A DNA stretch of 64,000 bases from Salaquimonas sp. (GCA_022340185.1 JAJDOK010000032.1:23188-87187), one strand, 5' to 3'. Counted from the stretch's first letter, positions 45,944-55,906 are shown. The notes: generated from the sequence alone by a model not told the origin. Translations and numbers: made by a program.

Positions 45944-46411
45944 TCAACGGATCGCGAACAGACCCTCCACCTCGACGCAGGCATTGAGCGGCAGCGCCGC
46001 GACACCAACGGCGGCGCGCGCATGCGCGCCCTTTTCGCCGAAAACCTCGGCGATGAAATCCGAAGCGCCGTTGATCACCTTCGGGTGGTCGGCAAAGCTC
46101 GGCGTCGAAGCGACGAACCCGCCGAGCCGCACGCAGCGCTCGACACGGCCGAGATCCCCGTCACAGGCCTGCTTGACCTGCGCCAGCAAGTTGATGGCGC
46201 AGATTTTCGCCTGTGTCGCACCTTCCTCGACGGTCACCTCCTGGCCGAGCAGTCCCGTTTTGACGAGCTTGCCGGCGACGAAGGGCAATTGCCCCGAGAC
46301 AAAGACCAGATCGCCATGGCGCACGAAACCGACATAGCTCGCCACCGGCGCAGCCGGTTCGGGCAGCTCGATTCCCATCGATACCAGTCGCGCCTCTATT
46401 TCCTGTGCCAT
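45944..46411 (-). CDS. RidA family protein
   Basis: GDLVFVSGQLPF...; C-terminal RAAVGVAALPLNACVEVEGLFAIR. Confidence 0.88.
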   Translation of the reverse strand: MAQEIEARLVSMGIELPEPAAPVASYVGFVRHGDLVFVSGQLPFVAGKLVKTGLLGQEVTVEEGATQAKICAINLLAQVKQACDGDLGRVERCVRLGGFVASTPSFADHPKVINGASDFIAEVFGEKGAHARAAVGVAALPLNACVEVEGLFAIR

Positions 46412-46570
46412 GTTCGCCCCTTGCCGGTCATGGAATCCTCGGTTGTTTTCGAGCGACACGTTGTGGCTTGCCGCGATGAAGAATCATCTGCATTCGACAA
46501 GTTCGTTCACCGCCAGTCCGCACAATGCCACCAGCCGCGCATAATGCCATATCCCGAAACGATGACATGG

Positions 46571-47359
46571 CTATTTCGCAGTCAGGCCTTTGCTCAAGCT
46601 GGCCATGAAACGAAGCGCCGACTGGGTGTCCGGGTCGGAAACCACCCTGATCGCACCGCCCAGTCCACCTCTTGATACCGGCGCCGCACGAGCCTCCTCG
46701 CGCGCCTTGGAGACGGCCTGCAGCAACTCGGTCAGCGTGTTCTGGATATCCTCGCGTTCAAGAATGGATACCAGGCGCATGAAGCCTTCCGAACGCGTCA
46801 GCCGATCGACGAGGAACAGGCCCTCACTCCAGACGCGGGCGAGCCGGCCAATCATGTCGTCGGTCAATGCGTCCTCGGCCGAGCCGACAAGCCGGGCGAG
46901 GTTTACGATGCGGTCGAGATCGCCGTTCTCAACCAGCTGGGCGATGGCCGGCAACGCTTTGGCGACGCCGCTGCGATTGGCTTGGTCCAGCATGTCGAGC
47001 CCACCACCGAAAGCGGCGGCAAGGCGGCCAACCATGTCGTCGGTCAGCGCATCCTCGGCCGAGCCGACAAGCCGGGCCAGGTTGACGATACGATCGAGAT
47101 CGCCGTTCTCGACCAGTTGGGAGATGGCCGGCAACGCTTTGGCGACGCCACTGCGATTGGCCCGGTCCAGCATGTCGAGCCCGCCGCTGACGGTGGCGGC
47201 GAGACGACTGATCATGTCGTCGCTCAGCGAATCCTGCGCCGAGCCGATGAGTCGGGCCAGATGAACGAGATTGTCGAGATCGCCATTGTCGACCAGTTCC
47301 TCTACGAGCGCCTCGGCGCGAGCGCGCGCTGTGCTTTGCACGGTTGCGGTTTCTGCCAT
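46571..47359 (-). CDS. DUF1641-like protein with three tandem 60-aa repeats
   Basis: LV(D/E)NGDLD(N/R)(L/I)V(H/N)LARL(I/V)GSA(Q/E)D(S/A)L(S/T)DDM repeated 3x; directly downstream of an SQR-like gene. Confidence 0.75.
   Translation of the reverse strand: MAETATVQSTARARAEALVEELVDNGDLDNLVHLARLIGSAQDSLSDDMISRLAATVSGGLDMLDRANRSGVAKALPAISQLVENGDLDRIVNLARLVGSAEDALTDDMVGRLAAAFGGGLDMLDQANRSGVAKALPAIAQLVENGDLDRIVNLARLVGSAEDALTDDMIGRLARVWSEGLFLVDRLTRSEGFMRLVSILEREDIQNTLTELLQAVSKAREEARAAPVSRGGLGGAIRVVSDPDTQSALRFMASLSKGLTAK
46757..47296 (-). repeat. Three tandem 180-nt in-frame repeat units
   Basis: Units 47296-47117, 47116-46937, 46936-46757 (minus strand). Confidence 0.85.
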
Positions 47360-47369
47360 GGTCGCCTCC

Positions 47370-48503
47370 TCAAAGCAGTCCGCGCGCGGAAGCCCAGTAG
47401 AGCTGGTTATAGGCCATCTTGAACCAGTGCACGGCCTTGTTCGGCGCCTTAGGCGCCGGCGGGTGATTGTAATCGAACATGGCGTAGGTCGCGCGGTCCC
47501 TGCCCGCTTCGATGAAACAGAATACCTTGCCGTCATATTCGCGCACCGGCTCGCCCAGCTTGATCAGCGCAGCCAGGTTTTCCGCCACCGCCTCGGCTTC
47601 AAAGTGAGCTGTCGAGCCGGCCTTGGATATTGGCAGGTTCGTCGTGTCACCGATGATGTAGACGTTGTCGCGGCCTTCCATCTTGAGACTCAGGCGATCG
47701 GTTGGAATGAAACCACCGGCGCCGAGTTTGTTCTTTTCGATGACCTCCATCCCCTTGTGCGGCGGCACCGAAACCAGCAGGTCGTAATCAACGGTCTCGC
47801 TTTCCTCGCTGTGGACTACCTTTCCCTTGCCGTCGACTTCCTTCATGTTGAAGAGGGTCTTGGTCTTGATGCCCATCTTGGCGAATTCGCCTTGGGCCCA
47901 TTTGGCGACGGGCTCAAGCGAATGGAGCCGGCCGATCGGGTAGGTGTAGTGGAACTCCGTCTTGTCGGCGATTCCCTTTTCCTTGAAATAGTCGTGGAGA
48001 ACAAAGGTAACTTCGAGCGGAATCATCGGGCATTTATGCGGTACGCCAACCACGATGCCGACTTTTCCACCCTTGAAGTCGCGGACCTGGCGCAGCATCT
48101 CGAGCGCGTTTTCCTCGGTGTAGCAATTGACGGAATTTTCGGCGAGCCCGGGAACTGTCTCTGCCGCCGGCCGCGAACCGGTGGCGATGACCAGGGAGTC
48201 GTAGCTGTAGGTCTTGCCGGATTTGGTCTTGACGCTGTTCTGGTCGAGATGAAACTCTTCGACCGGGTCGACGTGGAACTCGATCTCGGGTTCCAGAAGA
48301 CTTGCCTGCTCTCTATACAATTCGTCCGGCATCATGCGGCCGACGCACACATACAGCAGTCCGGGCTGGTACATATGCTGTTCGGAAGCCGACAGCATGG
48401 TGATCTGCGCCTTGCCCTGCCGGACCTCGTTCTTCAGCCTGCGGGCGAGATTATTTGCGAGAATGGTTCCGCCCATTCCGCCGCCGACAATCAATATCCT
48501 CAT
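47370..48503 (-). CDS. SQR-like FAD-dependent sulfide:quinone oxidoreductase family protein
   Basis: MRILIVGGGMGGTILANNLARRL; VIATGSRP; Cys residues at 127, 158 and 329 (hand-counted) resembling SQR redox Cys spacing; YIIGDTTNLPISKAG. Confidence 0.85.
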   Translation of the reverse strand: MRILIVGGGMGGTILANNLARRLKNEVRQGKAQITMLSASEQHMYQPGLLYVCVGRMMPDELYREQASLLEPEIEFHVDPVEEFHLDQNSVKTKSGKTYSYDSLVIATGSRPAAETVPGLAENSVNCYTEENALEMLRQVRDFKGGKVGIVVGVPHKCPMIPLEVTFVLHDYFKEKGIADKTEFHYTYPIGRLHSLEPVAKWAQGEFAKMGIKTKTLFNMKEVDGKGKVVHSEESETVDYDLLVSVPPHKGMEVIEKNKLGAGGFIPTDRLSLKMEGRDNVYIIGDTTNLPISKAGSTAHFEAEAVAENLAALIKLGEPVREYDGKVFCFIEAGRDRATYAMFDYNHPPAPKAPNKAVHWFKMAYNQLYWASARGLL

Positions 48504-48585
48504 CGTGACTCCTCCTCCAACCGGTTGCCTGTTGGCGGTGTCGTGTAATTCTCCCGGCGACCGGCAGCACCGGGATTGACGTCAT

Positions 48586-48822
48586 TTATTTTGTCTTGCG
48601 CACCACAATGTGCCAAACACCGCCCTCCTCGGTGCTGGAGACCATTTCGTGGCCAACCTTGTCGATCCATTCGGGAATGTCGCTGGCCGAACCCTTGTCG
48701 GTCGACAGGACTTCCAGTTCGTCACCGACATCGATCAGCTTCAGATTGGCGATCAGCTCCATTAGGGGGCCGGGGCAATAGGTGCCGCGGGCATCGATGG
48801 TCTTGCGTTCGGACATTTGCAT
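48586..48822 (-). CDS. TusA family sulfurtransferase
   Basis: TIDARGTYCPGPLMELIANLKLIDVGDELEVLSTDKGSASDIPEW. Confidence 0.95.
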   Translation of the reverse strand: MQMSERKTIDARGTYCPGPLMELIANLKLIDVGDELEVLSTDKGSASDIPEWIDKVGHEMVSSTEEGGVWHIVVRKTK

Positions 48823-48840
48823 ATTCTCCCAAGCAACCAG

Positions 48841-49227
48841 TCAGAACGACCAGCACTGGCCGCCTTCGGCCAGGCTGAGGAATTTGGTCAGGCCCATCGG
48901 CTCGGCAAGGAAGGGTTTCAACTCGTCCTCGCTGACGCCCAATATGTCGACCGCCATCGAGCAGGGATGGATTTTCGCCTCGCCCAATTCGACGGCCTGT
49001 TCGAGCAGGTCGAGAAATTCCGGTGCGTTTTTCTCCTCGATCAGCTTGCCCATCTCGCCTTCGGCAGGGGCGGGTGCCGTGTCGCCCTCAACGAAATAGG
49101 GCAGGGCGTTCATCGAGATGAAGACGGTCACATCATAGGTGCTGACGGCGGCCACCGAGGCCATCATGGCCGCAAACTGGAGCTTCTCCCGAGAACCCGA
49201 TGTGAGAACAATGCAGACCTTTGACAC
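48841..49227 (-). CDS. DsrE/DsrE2-like family protein
   Basis: SKVCIVLTSGSREKLQFAAMMASVAAVSTYDVTVFISMNAL; GTG start with GGAGGAGG upstream. Confidence 0.85.
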   Translation of the reverse strand: MSKVCIVLTSGSREKLQFAAMMASVAAVSTYDVTVFISMNALPYFVEGDTAPAPAEGEMGKLIEEKNAPEFLDLLEQAVELGEAKIHPCSMAVDILGVSEDELKPFLAEPMGLTKFLSLAEGGQCWSF

Positions 49228-49474
49228 GATTTCAGCCTCCTCCCCGCTTACCGCGCCGATCACGCCGGGACGATTGGGCATTTCCAAGTGATCTTCTGCA
49301 CATTCTTCCAGTCAATCAATGTTATAAGTGGTCGCACCTTAGTCCAGGGCGTGATGCCAGTCCTGTCGATACGGCGGATATCGTCGCACTTTCGACCGTT
49401 GAACCCGGAGCTGCCATCGTCCGCCATGTCCCTGTGCTCTCGTTCCGTGGAACAGTTTGACGGAGGCGGTGTGT

Positions 49475-50362
49475 TCATGAGGAACCGCTCCAGTCAGCAT
49501 GCCTTGCGAACCCCTCTGCGGTCTTGCCGGTCCAGGAAGCAACTTCCCCGCCAGCGCAAGTTTCGACGCATTCGAGAGCTTCTTGCGCATCCGCTTCTTC
49601 CACGATGCGTGTTTCGGTGCTGAAGCCTCCAGCCGGGCCGAAATCAGGATCGAAACGATGGATATGGTAGACGGGCAGATCCTTCATGTGCGACGGATAT
49701 TCCCCCCAGCGCAGCGTGGTCGCGATAGACGGCATCACCGTTGCCGTAATCTCGCCGACATGGCCCGCCGTACCGCGATGCACATGGCCGGAAATGACGC
49801 GGATGACGTTCGTCGAACGCTGCAATGTCCGACGCAACCGCTCCACCATTTCTGGCGTTTCGAAATTGAGCGGTTCCGGCCCCACCTGCACCATGAACGG
49901 CGGATGGTGGGCGAAAACCGCGATCGGCTTCGTGGTATCCGCCTCGATCCGTTCGGCCAGGCGTCTGGCGCGTTCAACGCAGAAATCGCCCTTATTGCTG
50001 GCGGTGTTGAGTGTGTCGACCGCGATCAGCCGGACAGGATAATCCTCGAGCGTATATTCGATGAATTCATCGTTCGGATCGAAATAGCCGCGATCGGCAA
50101 AGGCTACGCGCATGTTTGCGCGGTCGTCCTTGTTGCCCGGAATGACGAAGACCGGCACCCTGCCTTTATCGAGAATGCGTACGGCCTCGGCATACTCTTC
50201 CGCCCGCCCGTTGTGAACGACGTCGCCGGTGTGGAAGATCACATCGGGGGCCGGGTCGAGCGAATTGATGTCGGCGATGGCGCGTTCGAAATCGGCAATG
50301 CGCTGGCCCGCGTCCGGCACATCCAGCGCGATATGGGTATCTGAAATCTGTGCGATGATCAT
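49475..50362 (-). CDS. Metallophosphoesterase (CpdA/GpdQ-like)
   Basis: MIIAQISDTHIAL, DVIFHTGDVVHNG, PGNKDD, VISGHVHRG. Confidence 0.92.
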   Translation of the reverse strand: MIIAQISDTHIALDVPDAGQRIADFERAIADINSLDPAPDVIFHTGDVVHNGRAEEYAEAVRILDKGRVPVFVIPGNKDDRANMRVAFADRGYFDPNDEFIEYTLEDYPVRLIAVDTLNTASNKGDFCVERARRLAERIEADTTKPIAVFAHHPPFMVQVGPEPLNFETPEMVERLRRTLQRSTNVIRVISGHVHRGTAGHVGEITATVMPSIATTLRWGEYPSHMKDLPVYHIHRFDPDFGPAGGFSTETRIVEEADAQEALECVETCAGGEVASWTGKTAEGFARHADWSGSS

Positions 50363-50378
50363 GATACCGGTTTTGCGG

Positions 50379-51560
50379 CTAACTCGCCGCTTTCAGGCTT
50401 GCGTAATAGTCCCTGAGGATTGCCACCACCTCCGGCCGGCTGAACTCGGGCGGAATCTCGGCGCCCGAGGCCAGCATCTCGCGCTGCTGGGTGCCGGAAA
50501 TCGAGATGTGGTCTTCGGGGCCATGCGGACAGGTCTTGGCAGTCGCCATCCCGTAGCACTTCCTGCAGTAGAAGGTGATGTCGATCTTCAGCGGCTTGCA
50601 GATGAGCGCACCCGGCCAGAGCTGATCGAAGATGTGATGCGCATCGAATGGCCCGTAATAATCGCCGACGCCGGCATGGTCGCGGCCGACGATCAGGTGT
50701 GAGCAGCCATAATTCTGGCGGATCAGGGCATGCAGCAGCGCCTCGCGCGGCCCGGCATAGCGCATCTCGATCGGATAACCCGCCTGGATCACCGTGCCCG
50801 GACGGAAATAATTGTCGATCATCGCCTGGATCGCCTTGGTGCGAACATCGGCCGGAATGTCGCCTTCCTTGAGCTTGCCGAGCACCTGGTGGATGAACAC
50901 GCCGTCGGAAATTTCGGCGGCGATCTTCACCAGATGCTCATGGCTGCGATGCATCGGATTGCGGGTCTGAAAGGCGGCAACCACCGACCAGCCACGCTCG
51001 GCGAACATGGCGCGTGATTCGGCCGGGCGGATGTAGAGGTCGGGATATTTGGCCGGATATTCGCCTTCGCTCAGCACCCTGACGGGACCGGCCAGATTGA
51101 TCTCGCCCTGCGCCAGCACCTTGGCGACACCGGGATGCTTCGGATCGGCAGTGCGGTAGACGTGTTCGGCCTCCAGCGCCTTGTCGATCGAATATTTTTC
51201 CCGCACATCCATGACCGCGAGGATTTCACCGGTCTCGCCGTCGACGAGCGCGACTTCCTCTTCCTCGTGAATGGAACCGCCAAGTTCGCTGTCGACCGCC
51301 AGCGTGATCGGTATCGGCCAGAACACGCCGTTCGCCAGCTTCATGTCGAGGCAGGTGCCGCGCCAGTCTTCATGACCCATGAAGCCGTCGAGCGGCGTAT
51401 AGGCACCCATGGCGAGCATAAAGACATCGGACACCGCGCGCGAATCGAGCGGAACCTTCTTGAACTTCTCCGCGCGCTCCAATTCATCGGCACGTTCTGC
51501 CTCCGGCACGATCAGCGGCTTGACCGTATCTGAGCCGTGCGGCGGTACCAGTTTGGACAT
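50379..51560 (-). CDS. sat: Sulfate adenylyltransferase (dissimilatory type)
   Basis: [57 protein letters not shown]. Confidence 0.96.
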   Translation of the reverse strand: MSKLVPPHGSDTVKPLIVPEAERADELERAEKFKKVPLDSRAVSDVFMLAMGAYTPLDGFMGHEDWRGTCLDMKLANGVFWPIPITLAVDSELGGSIHEEEEVALVDGETGEILAVMDVREKYSIDKALEAEHVYRTADPKHPGVAKVLAQGEINLAGPVRVLSEGEYPAKYPDLYIRPAESRAMFAERGWSVVAAFQTRNPMHRSHEHLVKIAAEISDGVFIHQVLGKLKEGDIPADVRTKAIQAMIDNYFRPGTVIQAGYPIEMRYAGPREALLHALIRQNYGCSHLIVGRDHAGVGDYYGPFDAHHIFDQLWPGALICKPLKIDITFYCRKCYGMATAKTCPHGPEDHISISGTQQREMLASGAEIPPEFSRPEVVAILRDYYASLKAAS

Positions 51561-51615
51561 CGTTAATCCTCTTAGAAAGGAAATGCCGGAAGCCGGGGGC
51601 GGCCTGGCCTCCGGC

Positions 51616-52125
51616 TCAAATGGGTAGTGTCAGGGCTTCGTCGACGGCGGCCTCGCCATGTTCCGCCCCGCCTGCTTCGATCTCTTCCTCGGTGGCGTCG
51701 CGCACCGAAAGTACTTCGAGTCTGAAGATGACATGCCGGCCGCATAGCGGATTGTTGCCGTCCACCGTTAGCGTCGTGTCATCTTTTCTGGTCACGATGA
51801 AGTTGCGGGTTTCGCCCTTGTCGTTCTCCATGGTGATGATGGTGCCGATCTCCCGGAATTCCTCCGGCACGTTCTCGATGCGGTCGGTAAAGACCAGCGA
51901 CTCATCGCGCGGGCCGTACAGGCGGTTGCAGTCGATCGGCACCTCGATGACATCGCCGGCTGATTTACCCTCGAGCTGCTTCAGAACGTGCGGAGCGAGC
52001 ACGTCGTTGCGGCCGTGAACATAGCCCAGCGGAAACTCGACCGCGGTCAGCATCTGGCCGGATTTTTCGTCGGTCACCTTGTAGGTGAGTTCGACAAACT
52101 TGCTGTCCTGTATGATCTCGTTCAT
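51616..52125 (-). CDS. FKBP-type (SlyD-like) peptidyl-prolyl isomerase
   Basis: [70 protein letters not shown]. Confidence 0.88.
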   Translation of the reverse strand: MNEIIQDSKFVELTYKVTDEKSGQMLTAVEFPLGYVHGRNDVLAPHVLKQLEGKSAGDVIEVPIDCNRLYGPRDESLVFTDRIENVPEEFREIGTIITMENDKGETRNFIVTRKDDTTLTVDGNNPLCGRHVIFRLEVLSVRDATEEEIEAGGAEHGEAAVDEALTLPI

Positions 52126-52152
52126 GACCCCAATGAAAACCGGTTCGACCGC

Positions 52153-52503
52153 TCAGAAGATGGACGCACCGAAAATCCTGACCTCGTCGCCCTCGTAGCC
52201 GAGCACCAGCCTGCCAAGCCACTCGCCCTCTTTCTTGGTGCTGCGCTGGCGGTAGAGCACCGACACATGCTGGCCTCGCCTTATGATGCCGAGCGGGTCG
52301 AAATCCTCCGAAAGGTTCCGTGTGAGTTCGCTGGTAGCGAACTGCCGGCCGACCTCGACCTCGTTCAGCGAACGCATCAGCGAATCGGAAAAGCCTTTGA
52401 CGAAATCTCCGTAATTACCGTCGTTGGAGGCTTTGATGAGACCGGCCCAGATCTGGTTGGCTTGGGCGAAAATTTCCTCATCGCTTTTGTCCATGATGTT
52501 CAT
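52153..52503 (-). CDS. Uncharacterised protein encoded between aprA and the FKBP gene
   Basis: MNIMDKSDEEIFAQANQIWAGLIKASNDGNYGDFVKGFSDSLMRSL...YRQRSTKKEGEWLGRLVLGYEGDEVRIFGASIF. Confidence 0.8.
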   Translation of the reverse strand: MNIMDKSDEEIFAQANQIWAGLIKASNDGNYGDFVKGFSDSLMRSLNEVEVGRQFATSELTRNLSEDFDPLGIIRRGQHVSVLYRQRSTKKEGEWLGRLVLGYEGDEVRIFGASIF

Positions 52504-52557
52504 CGCTGGATTCTTCATCCTGCCCGGAATTGCAGCGCACAACCGGCCGCTCTTGGT

Positions 52558-52587
52558 GGAACCGGCATTTCAACAAACGCCGGTTCC
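52558..52587 (-). other. Intra-operon hairpin between aprA and the next gene
   Basis: GGAACCGGC N12 GCCGGTTCC, 9-bp perfect stem, no U-run on the minus strand. Confidence 0.6.
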
Positions 52588-52595
52588 CTTTGCGC

Positions 52596-54497
52596 TCAGG
52601 CCTGCGCCGTTTTCTTGACCGGGGCTTCGTCTTCGTCGGCGCCCACCAGGTGATAGCAGGGCGCCTTCTCCATGGTGTATTCGCCTGTGGCCGGATCGCG
52701 GCGCGAAACCGTCAGTACGTGCCAGTTTGCGTCGTCCACCTTCATCGCATCGCCTCGGTAATAATAGCCGGGCCACCGCGTCTCCTTGCGGAACAGCGTA
52801 TGCTGCGTGACGCACTCGGCGGTGCGGTGGCGGTGCTTCAGTTCCCAGGCGCGCAGCAGCTCATGCAAATCCTTCGCCGCCAGACACTCAAGATCCTCTT
52901 CCATGACGGCGAGCTTCTTCAGGCCGATATTCAGGAGCTTTTCGTTCGTCATGTAGTTGACGGTGACGCCGCCGCAATATTCGTCCATCAGCTTCTGCAG
53001 ACGGTCGAGGCCGTGCTTGGGATGGATGTAGCTCGGGCTCACCGTGCCGGCCACGATCTCGTTGCGGTACTTCTTGTAGCGTTCCAGCGGCTTGAAGATT
53101 TCGGCCTTGCGGTCCTCGATCTGCTTGTCGGAGACCTTGATGCCGTCCGCCTTGCCGTCATCGATATATTTGCAGGCGGCCTTGGCGGCGAGCCGGCCTT
53201 CGGTGAACGAGCCCGACGAGAAGGCATGCGGCGTTCCGCCGACGGCGTCACCCGCGCCAAACAGGCCCTCGACCGTCATCATGCGGTTGTAGCCCCAGAA
53301 ATATTCCGGCGGCGAGATGTCTTCAGGCCCACTGGCCCAGCCGCCCGCGCCGGTCGCATGCGAACCCATGACATAGGGTTCGGACGTGGTCAGTTCGGGG
53401 TTCTCGTTCTTTGGATCGACGTCGGTCGCGGCCCACAGCACCGCCTGGCCGATGGTCATGCCGAGGAAGTTCTCCCAGCCGACCTCTTCGAGATGCGGAT
53501 CCTGGAAGGCGTGCATGGTCACCATGTGGATGGGCCCGCGCCCGGCATTGACTTCACTGATCAGCGCGTGGTTGCGCAGGCAGGTCGGGATCGGCCTGTG
53601 GGTCAGGTGCGAAACCTCAGGATCGAGATATTCCTTGCCGACCATCTTCTGGAGTTCCGGGAACCATTTCGACTCGTATTCCTCGCCCAGACCGTTCTGC
53701 GTATAGGTCTTCAGGTGCAGGAAATAGGCGCCCACCGGGCCGTAACCGTCCTTGAAACGCGCCAGCACGATGCGGTTTTCCATCTGCGTCATCTTGGCGC
53801 CGGCATTGATCATCAACCCGTAGGCCGAGCCGGAAGACCACGGCGCATACCAGGTACGGCCCGCGCCCTCGCCGACCGAACGCGGCTTGAAGATGTTGGA
53901 AGCCCCGCCTGCAGCGACGATCACGGTCTTCGACTTGAAGACGTGATAATTGCCGGTGCGCACATTGAAGCCGACGGCGCCGGCGATGCGGTTTTCCTTC
54001 GCGTCGTCCATCAGCAGATGGGTGACGCAGATGCGGTTGTAGATCTTGTCGGCCGATTTCTTGGCCGCCTCGGCCACGATCGGCTTGTAGGATTCGCCGT
54101 GGATCATGATCTGCCAGCGTCCTTCGCGCAGATAGGTCCCCGTCTTGGGATTCTTCATGATCGGCAGGCCCCATTCCTCGAACTGGTGCACGGTTGAATC
54201 GACGTGGCGGGCCATGTCGAACAGCAGATCCTCACGCACCATGCCCATCAGGTCGATGCGGGCATAGCGGACATGGTCTTCCGGATTGTTCTCGCCCCAG
54301 CGCGTGCCCATGTAGCAATTGATGGCGTAAAGGCCCTGCGCCACTGCGCCGGAGCGGTCGATATTGGCCTTTTCGGCAATGACGATCTTCTTGTCCTGCC
54401 CCCAGAATCGCGCTTCCCAGGCAGCACCGGTGCCACCGAGGCCCGCACCGACAACCAGGACGTCAATATTGTCTTCGACGACGGTTTTGTAAGCCAT
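52596..54497 (-). CDS. aprA: Adenylylsulfate reductase subunit alpha
   Basis: VLVVGAGLGGTGAAWEARFWGQDKKIVIAEKANIDRSGAVAQGLYAINCYMG; RETRWPGYYYRGD. Confidence 0.96.
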   Translation of the reverse strand: MAYKTVVEDNIDVLVVGAGLGGTGAAWEARFWGQDKKIVIAEKANIDRSGAVAQGLYAINCYMGTRWGENNPEDHVRYARIDLMGMVREDLLFDMARHVDSTVHQFEEWGLPIMKNPKTGTYLREGRWQIMIHGESYKPIVAEAAKKSADKIYNRICVTHLLMDDAKENRIAGAVGFNVRTGNYHVFKSKTVIVAAGGASNIFKPRSVGEGAGRTWYAPWSSGSAYGLMINAGAKMTQMENRIVLARFKDGYGPVGAYFLHLKTYTQNGLGEEYESKWFPELQKMVGKEYLDPEVSHLTHRPIPTCLRNHALISEVNAGRGPIHMVTMHAFQDPHLEEVGWENFLGMTIGQAVLWAATDVDPKNENPELTTSEPYVMGSHATGAGGWASGPEDISPPEYFWGYNRMMTVEGLFGAGDAVGGTPHAFSSGSFTEGRLAAKAACKYIDDGKADGIKVSDKQIEDRKAEIFKPLERYKKYRNEIVAGTVSPSYIHPKHGLDRLQKLMDEYCGGVTVNYMTNEKLLNIGLKKLAVMEEDLECLAAKDLHELLRAWELKHRHRTAECVTQHTLFRKETRWPGYYYRGDAMKVDDANWHVLTVSRRDPATGEYTMEKAPCYHLVGADEDEAPVKKTAQA

Positions 54498-54976
54498 CAG
54501 TAGTACACCCCTTTTTTCATTTTCAGCCCGTTGGTCTCCAGGGTGTGCAGGCCGCCTTCATCCATGCGGATGTATTTCGGCTCGTTGTAGAGAAGCTGGC
54601 CGTCGCGCATGTCCGCATTGGGACCGGGGACCTCCTTGAGCTTGGGAATGCCCGTCCCCCACGGCTTGGTGGTGATCGGCGAGAGGAAGTTCTTCTCCGT
54701 GCCATCGCGGAACTTGATCTTCCAGGCGATCGTGCCCTTTTCCTCTTCGCGGCGCACCCGCACGGAGTGGCCGAGCGGTGCGAAATCGGCATAGCCGCGA
54801 ACGTCGATCGCGAATTGCGGACAGGCCTTCACGCAGGAATAGCACTCCCAGCACATGTCCGGTTCGATGTTGTAGGCGCGGCGATAGGTCGGATCGATAT
54901 GCATGATGTCCGACGGACAGATGTCGACGCAGTGCCCGCAGCCGTCGCATCGCGTCATGTAGACAAAGGTTGGCAT
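54497..54976 (-). CDS. aprB: Adenylylsulfate reductase subunit beta
   Basis: MPTFVYMTRCDGCGHCVDICPSDIMHID...CWECYSCVKACPQFAIDVRGYADFAPLG. Confidence 0.97.
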   Translation of the reverse strand: MPTFVYMTRCDGCGHCVDICPSDIMHIDPTYRRAYNIEPDMCWECYSCVKACPQFAIDVRGYADFAPLGHSVRVRREEEKGTIAWKIKFRDGTEKNFLSPITTKPWGTGIPKLKEVPGPNADMRDGQLLYNEPKYIRMDEGGLHTLETNGLKMKKGVYY

Positions 54977-55031
54977 TAACAGCTCCTCTTTGATTCAGTC
55001 GTCGCTTGCGAAGCGCCGATCGATAATGCCG

Positions 55032-55880
55032 TTAGTAATGTTGTGGCCGTTCGCGCTTGATGCCGAGCCCCATATTGAGGGGCGCGTCCTTCAACAGTTC
55101 CATGGAATGCCTGTCGCGATCCGCCGGGTTCGACCGGTCGGCTGGCGCTGGCAGATTGTCCATCGAACCGTCGGCCTTGGCGACGCGCTTCTGAAAGGCT
55201 GCCGCCGGCTTGAAGAACATGTGGGCGAATTTTGACCACAGCACCCCGCCGAACAGGACAAGGCTGGACAAGATGAACAGCGCCAGGAAGATGGAACTCC
55301 ATGCATTCCAGCCTGACGCCTGCGCCGCGGACCAGATCAGCCCGAACAGATTGGTCGCGATCAGCGACAGGATGAAAAGATCCGCGCGCACGATGCGGTG
55401 CCACGGATGTCCCTCCGCCGAAACATCGACCCGGATGAAGAACCAGAACCAGCCGCCGCCGATGATGACCATCAGTGCGCCGAGATGCCACAATACCGGC
55501 CAGACCGCCGGAGTCGCCATTGCCGGGCTCGGGTAGAAGAACACCATCGCGATCGTGGCGACAAGGAAGGAAACAAAGCCGTACATGCCAAGCAGGTGGG
55601 CAACCCTGCGCCGCTGGTTGCAGAACTCCGCCGAAGTCAGCACGTCCGCGGCGATGGTCTGGACGGCGATGCCGGCCTTGTGCGCACCGCCGACATTCTT
55701 GACGCGCGCCTTCTTTGCCTTCTCGGCATTTTCGAAGAAATATTGCGCGCTGCGCTTGTGCACCATGTCGGCGATCGTGCCGCCCACGACGAGCAGGAAC
55801 ATCACGACGACATAGGCCTGCATCACGGCCGCCGGAATGGTGTCCGACAGCACGGCAAAAGGATTCATTGTGAAACTCAC
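55032..55880 (-). CDS. aprM: Membrane anchor associated with Apr (AprM-like)
   Basis: Multi-TM protein immediately upstream of aprBA on the same strand. Confidence 0.82.
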   Translation of the reverse strand: MSFTMNPFAVLSDTIPAAVMQAYVVVMFLLVVGGTIADMVHKRSAQYFFENAEKAKKARVKNVGGAHKAGIAVQTIAADVLTSAEFCNQRRRVAHLLGMYGFVSFLVATIAMVFFYPSPAMATPAVWPVLWHLGALMVIIGGGWFWFFIRVDVSAEGHPWHRIVRADLFILSLIATNLFGLIWSAAQASGWNAWSSIFLALFILSSLVLFGGVLWSKFAHMFFKPAAAFQKRVAKADGSMDNLPAPADRSNPADRDRHSMELLKDAPLNMGLGIKRERPQHY

Positions 55881-55906
55881 AATCGGTCTCCTCCCCTGAA
55901 AATCCG

